A stretch of DNA of 64,000 nucleotides from Cohnella sp. GbtcB17 (lineage in GTDB: Bacteria; Bacillota; Bacilli; Paenibacillales; Paenibacillaceae), in contig NZ_JAGXJW010000015.1 of the NCBI RefSeq assembly GCF_019091135.1, positions 62,001 through 126,000 on the forward strand, in the 5' to 3' direction. The notes below the pieces were generated by a model. The model did no database searches, was not told the DNA's origin, and worked only from the letters and a program-made list of their open reading frames with translations. Position numbers and translations under genes: made by a program. Within the stretch, counting starts at the first letter, position 1. Every line of letters begins with the position of its first letter. Of the stretch, positions 45,995-54,777 are shown one piece after another.

Positions 45995-46873
45995 CTAAAC
46001 TTTATATGTAACGAGCGCCGAGCAAAACTGGGACAGACTCGTCCCGGTTTTTTTCTTGAACATTTTCCCGAACGTATGTACGTCCGCGTACCCGACCAGA
46101 CCTGCGATCTCGCTTATGGACAGGTTCGTCTGCAGCGCCAGTTCCCTTGCTTTTTGAATGCGCACCCATGTCACGTACTGCATCGGCGTAAGGCCGAATT
46201 GCCGTTTGAACTGTACGATGATGTAGTTGCGGCTTAAGCCCGCGATCCGCTCCAGATCGCTATGCCGGATGTTTTCGGCGTAGTGTTCGCGGATGTAATT
46301 TTGCGCAAGCAGCAGCTTGGCTTTCGTCCGCTCTTCGGCCGCGGAGCCTGCTTGCGCCCGATTCCCTCCCGCAGCCGCCTCGCCCAGCACTTCGAGCAGC
46401 AGACCTTTCGCTTGCAGCTGCGCGGAAAGCTCGGGCTGCCGATACAGATGCACGAGCCGAAGGAGCTTCTTCTCGAACTCCGTGCCCGCAAAGTTGCCGA
46501 GCAGATGCTTGTCTCCGAATAACGGGAGGACTGGAAAGTCAGTCGCACCAAAATGGAATACGAAGGAAAGACATACGTAAGGCTCTCCCTCCATAGTCAG
46601 GATGGAGTGAGGCTCTCCGGGACGGTGGAACAGGAGGTCGCCCTTGGCCGTCGGATACGGTTGCCCGTTAACCGGATAGTCCGCTCTGCCCTCAACGACG
46701 TATTGAAGGACATACTGCCCCATCGTCCGGTTGTGAATCGCCCAGCCCGCCGGCGCATCGAACAGATGCGCGAGAGAAATGAATGGGGGATATTGAAAAT
46801 CCGGCTGATCCGGATGCGTATCGTTCGTTCGCGGGCCGCCGGGTGCCGTTAGATTTTCTTCTTCCTCGCTCAT
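45995..46873 (-). CDS. AraC-family regulator with cupin-type sensor
   Basis: 292 residues from the ATG at 46873, eight bases after AAAAGGAG; the ATG at 46879 is too close to that site. Residues 30-150 form an AraC cupin-like ligand domain (YVVEGRADYPVNGQPYPTAKGDLLFHRPGEPHSI), and the last 100 the double HTH (IAGLSRNYIIVQFKRQFGLTPMQYVTWVRIQKA, then ISEIAGLVGYADVHTFGKMFKKKTG). Divergent from a PhyH-type dioxygenase with two palindromes in the gap, so it likely controls that gene. Confidence 0.88.
   Translation of the reverse strand: MSEEEENLTAPGGPRTNDTHPDQPDFQYPPFISLAHLFDAPAGWAIHNRTMGQYVLQYVVEGRADYPVNGQPYPTAKGDLLFHRPGEPHSILTMEGEPYVCLSFVFHFGATDFPVLPLFGDKHLLGNFAGTEFEKKLLRLVHLYRQPELSAQLQAKGLLLEVLGEAAAGGNRAQAGSAAEERTKAKLLLAQNYIREHYAENIRHSDLERIAGLSRNYIIVQFKRQFGLTPMQYVTWVRIQKARELALQTNLSISEIAGLVGYADVHTFGKMFKKKTGTSLSQFCSALVTYKV
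46024..46054 (+). terminator. Plus-strand terminator lying inside the convergent araC-type gene
   Basis: 11-bp stem AAAACTGGGAC / GTCCCGGTTTT (one G-T pair) followed by seven T. It ends the 44-46 kb plus-strand gene yet is part of the minus-strand coding sequence, 29 bases from that gene's stop. Confidence 0.8.
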
Positions 46874-46960
46874 CGTCATCGCTCCTTTTCTCAATGGTAC
46901 TTTCTTTATCGTATAGGAAAGTGATTTTGGCAACAAGCTTCCCTATTCGAACCAAATACT

Positions 46961-46987
46961 TCGGATATCCGATTCGATAAAATCGAA
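46961..46987. promoter_or_regulatory. Two adjacent palindromes between araC-type and phyH-type genes
   Basis: TCGGATATCCGA (46961-46972) is a perfect 12-base palindrome; directly after it TTCGAT-AAA-ATCGAA (46973-46987) is a second inverted repeat. They lie 40-66 bases before the dioxygenase start and are candidate operators. Confidence 0.5.
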
Positions 46988-47026
46988 GTCGAAGCACAAT
47001 AGACGATTAAAAAAGGAGACGATTCG

Positions 47027-47950
47027 ATGAGCAAGTCGCAGACAGATATGATCTATGCAGACGCGCGCACGCAAAGCAGCATTACGGAGGAGCAGGCCCA
47101 GTTTTTTATGGACAACGGATTTCTGGTCATCAAGGGAGCGCTCCGGGGCGAAGAGCTAAAAATCGTTCAGGACGAGATGGAAAAGCTGGTGGCCAAAGGC
47201 GTAGCCGGCGTTCAGGACGACCCCGACTATATGTACGGCAAGGGGGGCAAATCCGGCCGCAACATTTTGCGCCGCATCGAGTATGTGATCGACAAAAGCG
47301 ATCCGATGAAGGCGCTGCTCGGCCATCCTTTTATTTTGCGCTCAGTCGAAAAGCTGCAAGGCCGAAACTTCATTCCGACGTGGGACTCGATGGTGCTCAA
47401 AATGCCGGACGAAGGCATCATCGTACCGTGGCATCGCGATGCAGAGGTTCCGGAAGGGTGCACGGATTCTCGTCCGATTTTTAATGTCGACTTTTATCTG
47501 GATGCGGCCGATCTGGCGACCTGTCTGTGGGTAATCCCGGGCAGCAACAAGTGGTCGAAGGAAGCGTGCAAAGCGCGGATCGAACAAGACGGCGCCGACC
47601 GCTTCAGCACGGAGGATGCGATTCCGGTTCCATTGGAAGCGGGCGACGCAATTTTCCACGATATCACTGTGCTGCACGGTTCCCCGGCGGGCGACGGCAA
47701 TCCGCTTCGACGGACGGTCTATTACGAATTCCGCCCGGGCGAGATCGAGTGGGACTTCGGTCCGCACACCCGCGAGTATCTCGGCCTGAAGCAGCAAATG
47801 TTGCTTGCGTGCCTGGACCGCCGGGCAGCGGTGCCTTACGCGCAAGGCGAGGAGCCGTTCGTTTACGATCCGGTGGGAGCGCTTGCCTTGGGCGAACGGA
47901 AGACGTCGAACACGTTCAGATATCCGCATTTAAGCTATTGGAGAGACTGA
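47027..47950 (+). CDS. Phytanoyl-CoA dioxygenase (PhyH) family protein
   Basis: 307 residues with AAAAGGAG upstream. Fe(II)/2-oxoglutarate dioxygenase triad: His136 and Asp138 in WHRDAEVPE, His217 in VLHGSPAG, and an Arg in NPLRRTVYYEFR for 2-oxoglutarate. Double-stranded beta-helix core. Bacterial members hydroxylate small molecules such as ectoine, aminoacyl or antibiotic precursors; substrate is unknown here. Followed by its own terminator; divergent AraC-type regulator. Confidence 0.88.
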   Translation: MSKSQTDMIYADARTQSSITEEQAQFFMDNGFLVIKGALRGEELKIVQDEMEKLVAKGVAGVQDDPDYMYGKGGKSGRNILRRIEYVIDKSDPMKALLGHPFILRSVEKLQGRNFIPTWDSMVLKMPDEGIIVPWHRDAEVPEGCTDSRPIFNVDFYLDAADLATCLWVIPGSNKWSKEACKARIEQDGADRFSTEDAIPVPLEAGDAIFHDITVLHGSPAGDGNPLRRTVYYEFRPGEIEWDFGPHTREYLGLKQQMLLACLDRRAAVPYAQGEEPFVYDPVGALALGERKTSNTFRYPHLSYWRD

Positions 47951-47973
47951 TTCGCAACCGAATAAGCGTTTGG

Positions 47974-48004
47974 AGGCCGGTGCACTGCTGCATCGGCCTT
48001 TTTT
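47974..48004 (+). terminator. Terminator after the PhyH-type gene
   Basis: 11-bp stem AGGCCGGTGCA / TGCATCGGCCT (one wobble), CTGC loop and six T. Confidence 0.88.
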
Positions 48005-48085
48005 GGCGCGCGAAGAAAGGAACGGGCAGGATCGGCCGAATTCCTCTAGAATGGAAAGTGGACTATACTCAGGAGGACGACAGGC

Positions 48086-48571
48086 ATGATCACGCTTCGA
48101 AATGTGCAAGCTTCGGATTTGGAACAACTGGTGCGGATTGAAAAGGAATGCTTCCCGCAGGAGGAAGCCGCCACCGAAGCGGCCTTCGCGCAGCGGATAC
48201 GATTGATCCCGGATACGTTTATCGTGGCTGAAAACGCAGGGGATATATGGGGCTACATCAATGGACCCGTCATCGAGCGACCTTATATCACGGACGATCT
48301 ATTCGAAGAAATCAAGGCGAATCCGAAGAGAGGCGGTTATCAGAGCGTACTGGGGCTGGCCGTATCCAATAAAGCCAGAGGCCAAGGCATTGCGAAGCGA
48401 TTGATGGGGGAGTGGGAGGAGCGCGCGCAGCAAAACGGAAGGGAAGGCATCACGCTGACGTGCAAGGAGGACTTGGTTGTCTTTTACGAAAAGCTGGGGT
48501 TTGCGAATTGCGGCAGATCCGCATCGCAGCATGGCGGCGTCGTCTGGTACGATATGGTCAAGCGTATATAG
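48086..48571 (+). CDS. GNAT-family N-acetyltransferase
   Basis: 161 residues with AGGAGGA upstream. Acetyl-CoA-binding motif A is VLGLAVSNKARGQGIAKRLM (Q-x-x-G-x-A/G as RGQGIA), and LVVFYEKLGFANCG is motif B. Resembles the arylalkylamine N-acetyltransferase-like group. Acceptor unknown. Confidence 0.88.
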   Translation: MITLRNVQASDLEQLVRIEKECFPQEEAATEAAFAQRIRLIPDTFIVAENAGDIWGYINGPVIERPYITDDLFEEIKANPKRGGYQSVLGLAVSNKARGQGIAKRLMGEWEERAQQNGREGITLTCKEDLVVFYEKLGFANCGRSASQHGGVVWYDMVKRI

Positions 48572-48575
48572 GCGG

Positions 48576-48615
48576 AAAACGCTTTGTTCGGTTCAATCGC
48601 CGAACAAAGCGTTTT
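48576..48615. terminator. Bidirectional terminator between GNAT and aldo/keto reductase genes
   Basis: Perfect 16-bp stem AAAACGCTTTGTTCGG / CCGAACAAAGCGTTTT with an 8-base loop; A and T flanks make it work for both converging genes. Confidence 0.92.
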
Positions 48616-48623
48616 GTCCCCTT

Positions 48624-49610
48624 TTAGAGATTGACGCTGCTCATCGAAGCTTCCGGATAGCGCAAGCCGAAGGCCGTTCCGCGCGGGGCGGCGTCGTCGA
48701 TCCGCGAGAGATCCGCTTGCGTTAGCGCGACGTCAAGCGCGCCGACATTCTCTTCCAGGTACTTGATCCGCTTCGTTCCGGGAATCGGCACGATGTCCTC
48801 GCCTTGCGCCAGCAGCCATGCCAGCGCCAGCTGGGAAGGCTCGCAGCCCTTCTCCGCGGCGATCTCGGAGACCCGATCGACGAGATCCAGGTTGCGCTGG
48901 AAGTTGTCGCCCTGGAAGCGAGGAGAGAACCGGCGGTAATCGTCCTCCGCCAGATCCTCGAACTTGCGAATCTGCCCGGTCAAGAAGCCGCGGCCGAGCG
49001 GACTGTAAGGCACGAACCCGATGCCGAGCTCGCGGCATACGGCCAAAATATCGTCCTCGACATCGCGGCTCCAGAGCGAATATTCCGTCTGAAGCGCGGC
49101 GATCGGATGGACGGCAGCCGCGCGGCGGAGAGTCGCCGGCGCCGCCTCGGACATGCCAAGATAACGAACCTTGCCTTCCCGCACCAGCTCGGCCATCGCG
49201 CCGATCGTCTCCTCGATCGGCGTATTCGGGTCTACACGGTGCTGATAATACAGATCGATGTAATCGACGCCAAGCCTCCGCAGGCTCGCTTCGCAGGCGG
49301 CCCTGACGTATTCCGGGCGGCCGTTGACGCCGAGAAACTTGCCGTCCTCGCTGCGCATACTGCCGAACTTGGTAGCGACTACCACTTGGTCGCGGCGACC
49401 CTTGATCGCTTTGCCGACCAGCTCTTCGTTTTTGCCTACGCCGTACATATCCGCCGTATCGAGCAGATCGATGCCGAGTTCAAGCGCGCGGTCGATGGTG
49501 CGAAGCGAAGCCTCGTCGTCTCTGCCGGCGTAAAAATCTGACATGCCCATGCAGCCAAGCCCGAGCGTCGACACCTCTAGTCCGCCGTTGCCCAACTTTC
49601 TTCTTTTCAT
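48624..49610 (-). CDS. Aldo/keto reductase (AKR13-like)
   Basis: 328 residues from ATG 49610 (AAAGGCGG upstream); a longer in-frame start has no such site. Catalytic set: Asp in DTADMYG with Tyr, Lys in ATKFGS, His in [13 protein letters not shown]-binding at the C-terminus: [16 protein letters not shown]. It should reduce aldehydes or ketones with NADPH. Divergent from an AraC-type regulator that probably controls it. Confidence 0.92.
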   Translation of the reverse strand: MKRRKLGNGGLEVSTLGLGCMGMSDFYAGRDDEASLRTIDRALELGIDLLDTADMYGVGKNEELVGKAIKGRRDQVVVATKFGSMRSEDGKFLGVNGRPEYVRAACEASLRRLGVDYIDLYYQHRVDPNTPIEETIGAMAELVREGKVRYLGMSEAAPATLRRAAAVHPIAALQTEYSLWSRDVEDDILAVCRELGIGFVPYSPLGRGFLTGQIRKFEDLAEDDYRRFSPRFQGDNFQRNLDLVDRVSEIAAEKGCEPSQLALAWLLAQGEDIVPIPGTKRIKYLEENVGALDVALTQADLSRIDDAAPRGTAFGLRYPEASMSSVNL

Positions 49611-49793
49611 ATTCGTTCCGCCTTTCCTGTTCAAGGTCGTATGAGCCGCACCTTTATTATGCGACGACTGGCCAGAGATCCGGTAGCCGGTTCGTACCAT
49701 GTTGTTGCCTAATCCTCCAATCGTCCGGATGAGGCTCTCGTTCGGTGCTATAATATCGTTAACCTATTTCCGAAAAGCGACGGAGGGAAGAAG

Positions 49794-50765
49794 ATGCCGC
49801 AATCGCAGATTGCCGCTCCACCATCTGGCGGTGAAGCGCTTTTTACGGACTTCGATCAACAGACTGCCGACAAGCTCGCCGTGCTGGCCGAGCTGATCGA
49901 ACGACATACGGGCAAAGACGGCATATTCCGTACGGACATTCCATCGATTCATTTGATTCGCAGCTCGCAGGCGACATTGCCCGTCCATACGGTCTACGAG
50001 CCCGGCGTCGTGATCGTGGCCCGCGGCGCAAAGGTCGTCATGCTCGGCGGGGAAAGCTATACTTATGGACCGTCGGCGCACTTTGTCGTTTCGGTCGATC
50101 TGCCGGTGACTTCGCGGCTGCTGCAGGCTTCTGCGGAATCGCCGTACTTGTGCTTGCGTCTCGGGCTGGATCCGGCTCAAGTACTCGAGGTGATCAAAGA
50201 CGCGAAGCTGGACCGGGAGGACGCTAGGGAGCCAAAGCGGGGAGCGTACGTCGATCGGACGAGTCCCGCCCTGCTGGACGCTGCGGTCCGTCTTGTCCGG
50301 CTGCTGGATTCGCCGCGCGAAGTCGCCTATTTGGCGCCGCTGGTCCTCCGCGAGATCTACTTCAGATTGCTAAGCGAGGAACAAGGCGGCGCCTTCAAGC
50401 AGATCGCGCTGGCCGGAAGCGGCACGAGCCGAGTCGCCGGCGTCATCGCCCGCATCAAACAAGATTACGCACGGCCGCTCCATATCGACGAGCTTGCCAG
50501 GATGGCCCATATGGGCCCGTCGTCGCTGCACCGCTATTTTAAGGAGGTCACGACGCTCAGTCCGCTTCAGTACCAGAAGCGGATTCGGCTGCAGGAGGCG
50601 CGCCGGCTGCTGTTGACCGAAGCGCTCGATGCCGCCGACGCGGCCTACCGGGTCGGTTACGAGAGCCCTTCGCAATTCAGCCGAGAATACGCGAGGCTGT
50701 TCGGGCTGCCGCCGATCAGCGACATCAAGCGGCTCCGGGAAGAGGCAGAGCAGGAGATCGGTTAA
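49794..50765 (+). CDS. AraC-family regulator with AraC_N domain
   Basis: 323 residues, GGAGGG before the ATG. N-terminal AraC_N-type domain about 45-200 (YEPGVVIVARGAKVVMLGGESYTYGPSAHFVVSVDLPV), C-terminal HTH_18 (LARMAHMGPSSLHRYFKEVTTLSPLQYQKRIRLQEARRLL ... YRVGYESPSQFSREYARLFG). This pairing with an aldo/keto reductase is common. A TATAAT at 49749-49754 may be its -10. Confidence 0.9.
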   Translation: MPQSQIAAPPSGGEALFTDFDQQTADKLAVLAELIERHTGKDGIFRTDIPSIHLIRSSQATLPVHTVYEPGVVIVARGAKVVMLGGESYTYGPSAHFVVSVDLPVTSRLLQASAESPYLCLRLGLDPAQVLEVIKDAKLDREDAREPKRGAYVDRTSPALLDAAVRLVRLLDSPREVAYLAPLVLREIYFRLLSEEQGGAFKQIALAGSGTSRVAGVIARIKQDYARPLHIDELARMAHMGPSSLHRYFKEVTTLSPLQYQKRIRLQEARRLLLTEALDAADAAYRVGYESPSQFSREYARLFGLPPISDIKRLREEAEQEIG

Positions 50766-50813
50766 GTATTCGCTTTGCTGCGGCAACCTAAATGAGGAGG
50801 GCGACATCGATCC

Positions 50814-51452
50814 ATGTCTACGTTCATCGCGAATATTAAAATTCCCGACAGCAAGCTCGCTTCCGAAGCAGCAGAGTTACTGCGCGAGCATGGCGGCGAC
50901 TTGCTCTGGAACCATTCGAATCGCGTGTTTTTGTTCGCGTCGATCAGAGGCAACGAGCGGCAAACGAAGTACGACCCGGAATTGCTATATATCAGTTCGC
51001 TGTTCCACGACTTGGGACTGACGCCAGCCTTCCGTAGTCCGGACAAGCGCTTCGAGGTGGATGGCGCGAACGCGGCCCGCGAATTTCTGCAAAGCCGGGG
51101 AGTGCCGGAAGATTCGATCAGGCTGGTATGGGATGCCGTAGCCCTTCATACGTCGACGGGGATTGTCGAATACAAGGAAGCGGAAGCGGCCTTGATGAAT
51201 TTTGGCGTCGGCTATGACGTGGTAGGCAAAAATTTTGAATCGATTTCAAATGAAATGCGGCGGTCGGTCGTTGAAGCCTTCCCGCGCGACGAGTTCAAGC
51301 GCGAGATGCTGCACGCCTTCTGGGAAGGCTTCAAGCATAAGCCCCAGACGACCTACGGCACGATGAACGCAGACGTGTGTGCGATGTTCATGCCCGGCTT
51401 CAAGCAGCCGAACTTTTGCGATCGCGTGCTTCATTCCAGATGGGAAACGTAA
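50814..51452 (+). CDS. HD-domain hydrolase, cyanamide-hydratase-like
   Basis: 212 residues with GAGGAGGG upstream. Metal ligands: His in LLWNHSNRVF, His-Asp in LLYISSLFHDLGLT, and His in AVALHTSTG, the order seen in the DDI2/cyanamide hydratase branch of HD proteins. Cytoplasmic. Cyanamide hydration is one possibility; some relatives have other substrates. Follows the AraC-type gene by 48 bases and ends in a strong hairpin. Confidence 0.82.
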   Translation: MSTFIANIKIPDSKLASEAAELLREHGGDLLWNHSNRVFLFASIRGNERQTKYDPELLYISSLFHDLGLTPAFRSPDKRFEVDGANAAREFLQSRGVPEDSIRLVWDAVALHTSTGIVEYKEAEAALMNFGVGYDVVGKNFESISNEMRRSVVEAFPRDEFKREMLHAFWEGFKHKPQTTYGTMNADVCAMFMPGFKQPNFCDRVLHSRWET

Positions 51453-51496
51453 TTCGTTTGTTTGGCGTGCTCCAAATCGAATACACCGATTCATTT

Positions 51497-51543
51497 AAAA
51501 AAGCTTCCCTTCAGATTCTGTTCGAATCGAAAGGGAAGCTTTT
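51497..51543. terminator. Bidirectional terminator between HD and collagen-like genes
   Basis: 13-bp outer stem AAAAGCTTCCCTT / AAGGGAAGCTTTT with a small inner stem GATTC/GAATC; A-rich on the left, T on the right. Confidence 0.88.
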
Positions 51544-51566
51544 AGGCGTGTAATCGGACGCTAGCC

Positions 51567-52319
51567 TTAACCTAGTCTCTCAATGAGAAGCGAGGCGCTC
51601 GTCACCGGCGTTCCGCCGCCAATACTGGCTTGCAAGGTTTGAGCGCCCATGTTGTCGATACGATTCAAAGTGAGCGTGCCGCCGGCAGTCAACAAAGCGA
51701 CGACTTGGCCCGGATAGGGTTGGTTCCCCGACCCCGATCCGTAATTGCTGCAAGGCACGAGCGCAGGAGGGGCAGGACCGGCGCCATCGGGGTCGAAGAA
51801 CAAGCCGAAAGCGGAGTCGCCGGCCGTCGGAAATACTTCCCAAGTGATGCGATAAAATCCGGTCGTCAAAATGTTGACGGTCGAGGGCGGCGTGAAGGTA
51901 ACGTCCGCTGAATCAATGACTGTGTCGTTAAACGTAACGGCTCCGCCTTGCGCGCCAGGCGCGGGGGCGGCAGCGATCGTCTGATCGACCGAGCTGCAGA
52001 GAAAGGCAAACGAAGCCGGCGCGGTAGGTCCTACGGGTCCTTGAGGTCCTTGAGGTCCTTGCGGCCCTTGCGGCCCTTGCGGCCCTGCAGGTCCTTGCGC
52101 TCCGGCTGGTCCTTGAGCGCCTGTAGCTCCTGTCAATCCTTGCGTTCCTTGCGCCCCTTGCGGGCCTTGAGGCCCTTGTGGTCCTTGAGGCCCTTGCGGT
52201 CCCGGAGGTCCGGGAGGACCTGGCAATCTACCCATAGGCGACGTGCACGCTCCTTTATCGTGGATCGGGCTGTACTGAACCGCAGATTCTGCCCATTCAC
52301 ACTCTATTCGGGGAAGCAT
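51567..52319 (-). CDS. Collagen-like protein with C-terminal jelly-roll domain, spore-surface type
   Basis: 250 residues. After a 33-residue N-terminus come 22 uninterrupted Gly-X-Y triplets, mainly GPQ, GPA and GPP, then a 150-residue beta domain ([39 protein letters not shown]) like the trimeric C1q/TNF-like caps of BclA-type exosporium filaments. No Sec signal, as for spore-surface collagens. Start uncertain: ATG 52319 has a weak site; the in-frame ATG 52235 is 14 bases past AAAGGAG. It lies among other spore genes. Confidence 0.82.
   Translation of the reverse strand: MLPRIECEWAESAVQYSPIHDKGACTSPMGRLPGPPGPPGPQGPQGPQGPQGPQGAQGTQGLTGATGAQGPAGAQGPAGPQGPQGPQGPQGPQGPVGPTAPASFAFLCSSVDQTIAAAPAPGAQGGAVTFNDTVIDSADVTFTPPSTVNILTTGFYRITWEVFPTAGDSAFGLFFDPDGAGPAPPALVPCSNYGSGSGNQPYPGQVVALLTAGGTLTLNRIDNMGAQTLQASIGGGTPVTSASLLIERLG
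52023..52220 (-). repeat. Gly-X-Y collagen repeat, 22 triplets
   Basis: Nine-base GGN-CCN-CAR-type units in tandem; two near-identical blocks of five GPQ flank a more varied centre. This is coding repeat DNA and likely to vary in number between strains. Confidence 0.9.
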
Positions 52320-52437
52320 CGTTACGTGCCTATCCTACCTGTTTAATTTTTGCGATCATGTATTGTTGTCCATGCCATTCGGAAGGGGACTACATACCTT
52401 ATCATACGAACCTTGCGCTACTGGAGGGAGGTCGACC

Positions 52438-53478
52438 ATGCCGACAAAAAATAGCCTTGTAGGCATTCTTGTAGCGAGTCGCGCGCAAAGAAAGCAGGCA
52501 CTACGCCCGTATATATCGAACAACGCTGCCGGCGTCAGGCTATTTTCATTCACGCCGTCGTCCATCGATTGGAGAAGTCGGACGATCGTCGGGCTCCATC
52601 GCGAACGGGGAAGGTGGGCGGTCGGCCGGTTTCCGTTTCCCCAAGCCGTATATAATCGCTGCTACCGCACCGATCCGGAATTTCTGTTAAAACTCATGTC
52701 GACGATCGGCGAGCAACACGTATTTAATCATATTAATCAATTTAACAAGCTTGAGATTTATAATGTACTGAACAGATGGCTCTCTCCTCATCTGCCGGAA
52801 ACCGTTCCCTATGACGAATCGAGCGCGACAAGCATGCTGGAACGCCACGGGGAAATCTATTACAAACCGCTTTACGGCTGCATGGGCAAAGGCGTGTACC
52901 GGGCGGAGCGGAGCCGTACGGGAGCCATCCGCGCGGGGCAGCATTATTTCGCGCCTAACACGATGACGAACGATTTGTCTTTATTTAACGAGCATATGAA
53001 AAGAACGCTCGATTCGACGCCTTATATCGTGCAAAAGGGAATTTCGATTAGCCAAATCGAGGGGCAAGTCTTCGATATTCGGTCCCTCGTGCAGAAAAAC
53101 GAACAGGGCTTGTGGTCCGTGACCAATCTTGTCAGCAGGATTGCGTACAAAGGCAGCTTCAATACGAGCATTTTCATCAAAACCAGTTTGTCCCGGAACA
53201 TTCTTGAGAAGCTATATCCACCGGACCGCGTGGGGCGCATCCTGACCTCGATATACGACGTCAGCCTCAGAACGGCAGAGATTCTGGACATGGAAACCGA
53301 TTATCATCTTGGAGAATTCAGCGTCGACATCGCCCTGGACAGCGAAGCGCATCCCTGGATCATCGAATTGAACGGCAAGCCGCAAAAAAGTCTTTACCAG
53401 AACATCCCGAACCGATCCGTCGTCTATCAACGCCCGGTTCAATACGCCAAATACTTATGCGGAAAGCCCTCTTCGTAA
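52438..53478 (+). CDS. YheC/YheD-type endospore coat-associated ATP-grasp protein
   Basis: 346 residues from ATG 52438, six bases after GGAGGGAGGT. N-terminal domain about 1-110 (VGILVASRAQRK, then PQAVYNRCYRTDPEF), ATP-grasp about 115-340: YYKPLYGCMGKGVYR, YIVQKGISI, FDIRSLV, and IIELNGKPQKSLYQ. Characteristic of YheC/YheD proteins of sporeformers. It is the full-length relative of the gene at 39067. A peptide- or amino-acid-ligase reaction is expected from the fold; substrate is unknown. Confidence 0.88.
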   Translation: MPTKNSLVGILVASRAQRKQALRPYISNNAAGVRLFSFTPSSIDWRSRTIVGLHRERGRWAVGRFPFPQAVYNRCYRTDPEFLLKLMSTIGEQHVFNHINQFNKLEIYNVLNRWLSPHLPETVPYDESSATSMLERHGEIYYKPLYGCMGKGVYRAERSRTGAIRAGQHYFAPNTMTNDLSLFNEHMKRTLDSTPYIVQKGISISQIEGQVFDIRSLVQKNEQGLWSVTNLVSRIAYKGSFNTSIFIKTSLSRNILEKLYPPDRVGRILTSIYDVSLRTAEILDMETDYHLGEFSVDIALDSEAHPWIIELNGKPQKSLYQNIPNRSVVYQRPVQYAKYLCGKPSS

Positions 53479-53605
53479 TGACCAGTATATGGACGATTGC
53501 TTGGACGCGTGACGCTCCGCTTCGTTTAAATTGCCGCTCCGGACCGATTCACACATCGGCCTCGCCTTTAATATGATGAGCCTAGAAATCGAATGAGGTG
53601 AGCCG

Positions 53606-54049
53606 ATGGCAGTCGTAAAAGCCAGGAAACAGGATATCGACATGTTGGCGAGGCTGCTGCGAGCCGAGGCGGAGACCGAAGGCGAAACGGGCATGCTCCT
53701 CGTCGGAAACGTGGGCATCAATCGAGTCCGGGCAAATTGCTCCGATTTTAAAGGCATCCGGACGATACCTCAAATGATCGAGCAACCGCATGCGTTCGAA
53801 GCTTTGCAGCACGGTCTGTATTATCAGAACGCCAGGGAACGGGAGCGCCGTCTGGCGCAGCGGGCGGTAAACGGGGAGCGAAGCTGGCCGGCCGAATTTT
53901 CGCTCTGGTATTTCCGGCCGGGTTCGTTCGAGAATCCCGGGCCGTGTCCGCCGACCTGGTACGGCCAGCCGCTCGTTGGACGATGGAAGAAGCATTGCTT
54001 TTATCAGCCGACCGTAGAGGAATGCGAGAACGTTTATAATACGTTTTAA
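53606..54049 (+). CDS. cwlJ: Spore cortex-lytic cell wall hydrolase, CwlJ/SleB catalytic type
   Basis: 147 residues with GAGGTGAG upstream. Hydrolase_2 domain: LARLLRAEAETEGETGMLLVGNVGINRV holds the conserved Glu pair, followed by WPAEFSLWYFRPGSFENP and the C-terminal FYQPTVEECENV. No signal peptide and no peptidoglycan-binding domain, as in CwlJ rather than SleB. CwlJ degrades cortex peptidoglycan during germination, downstream of Ger receptors. Its stop overlaps the convergent cupin gene's stop by four bases. Confidence 0.88.
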   Translation: MAVVKARKQDIDMLARLLRAEAETEGETGMLLVGNVGINRVRANCSDFKGIRTIPQMIEQPHAFEALQHGLYYQNARERERRLAQRAVNGERSWPAEFSLWYFRPGSFENPGPCPPTWYGQPLVGRWKKHCFYQPTVEECENVYNTF

Positions 54050-54645
54050 AACGGATAAGAGGGCGCCGCATGCGCTTGAATGCGAGGCTGTGCATGCGGG
54101 ACGGCCCTCTTTCCGCAGTTTGCGGACGGGCCGATGGTCGTCGTGTCCGTAATCGGCGCAAGCGCATCAGTGATTTTGGCTTCGTCGAGGCAATACGTGT
54201 GGGCAAGCAGGTTTCTCGGCGCGAGCCGTAAAAAATCAGAGACGGCAATAAATTCCGGGACCGGCGCGTCGAAGATCGCGAGGATATGCGTCTGGTTTTC
54301 CGTCGCGATCTCCCAGTGGAACCAGCCCTGCGGCACGAGCGCGACCTGGCCGGGCTTTAACGCGAAGCTTCGGACTTCTTTGGTGAACGGATTGAGCAGG
54401 GAGACGACCGCCGCGCCCGCGACCAGGTAGACAAGCTCGGAAGCGTTCTGGTGGATATGCGGCTCGACCACGTTGCCAGCCGACATATAAATATCGAGCA
54501 GCGAGGCGTTGCCTAGCGTGTTCAGCTGTTGGATGCCGAGCGAATTGATGAAGTTGGCGCCGTCCTTGGTGAATACCCGGTTTCGATTCACGTCGTAAGC
54601 GAATTGCACATTGGGCGAAGTAAAATCCATATACGAAACGGCCAT
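54046..54645 (-). CDS. Cupin-domain protein
   Basis: 199 residues from ATG 54645, eight bases after AGGAGG. Cupin motif 1: GNVVEPHIHQNASELVYLVAGAAVV; motif 2: LVPQGWFHWEIATENQTHILAIFD. Two His plus Glu of motif 1 and a His of motif 2 can bind a metal. The C-terminal 60 residues lie outside the barrel. Similar proteins are often annotated as oxalate-decarboxylase-like or spore-coat cupins; function uncertain. Confidence 0.8.
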   Translation of the reverse strand: MAVSYMDFTSPNVQFAYDVNRNRVFTKDGANFINSLGIQQLNTLGNASLLDIYMSAGNVVEPHIHQNASELVYLVAGAAVVSLLNPFTKEVRSFALKPGQVALVPQGWFHWEIATENQTHILAIFDAPVPEFIAVSDFLRLAPRNLLAHTYCLDEAKITDALAPITDTTTIGPSANCGKRAVPHAQPRIQAHAAPSYPF

Positions 54646-54777
54646 GGAGCGATCCTCCTGTCTTCGCGACAAACGCGGGCATTCTCTGCTTTTTTACGAT
54701 ATGAGGCGACAGCCCGACCTATGTTGCATGATTTTCCCGGATTCGGTCACGATATAGAAAAACAATCGGGTGACGGA

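Noticed and set aside
52023..52220. Short tandem repeats resembling a CRISPR or satellite array
   Set aside because: The unit is nine bases and encodes Gly-Pro-Gln triplets in frame; there are no spacers.
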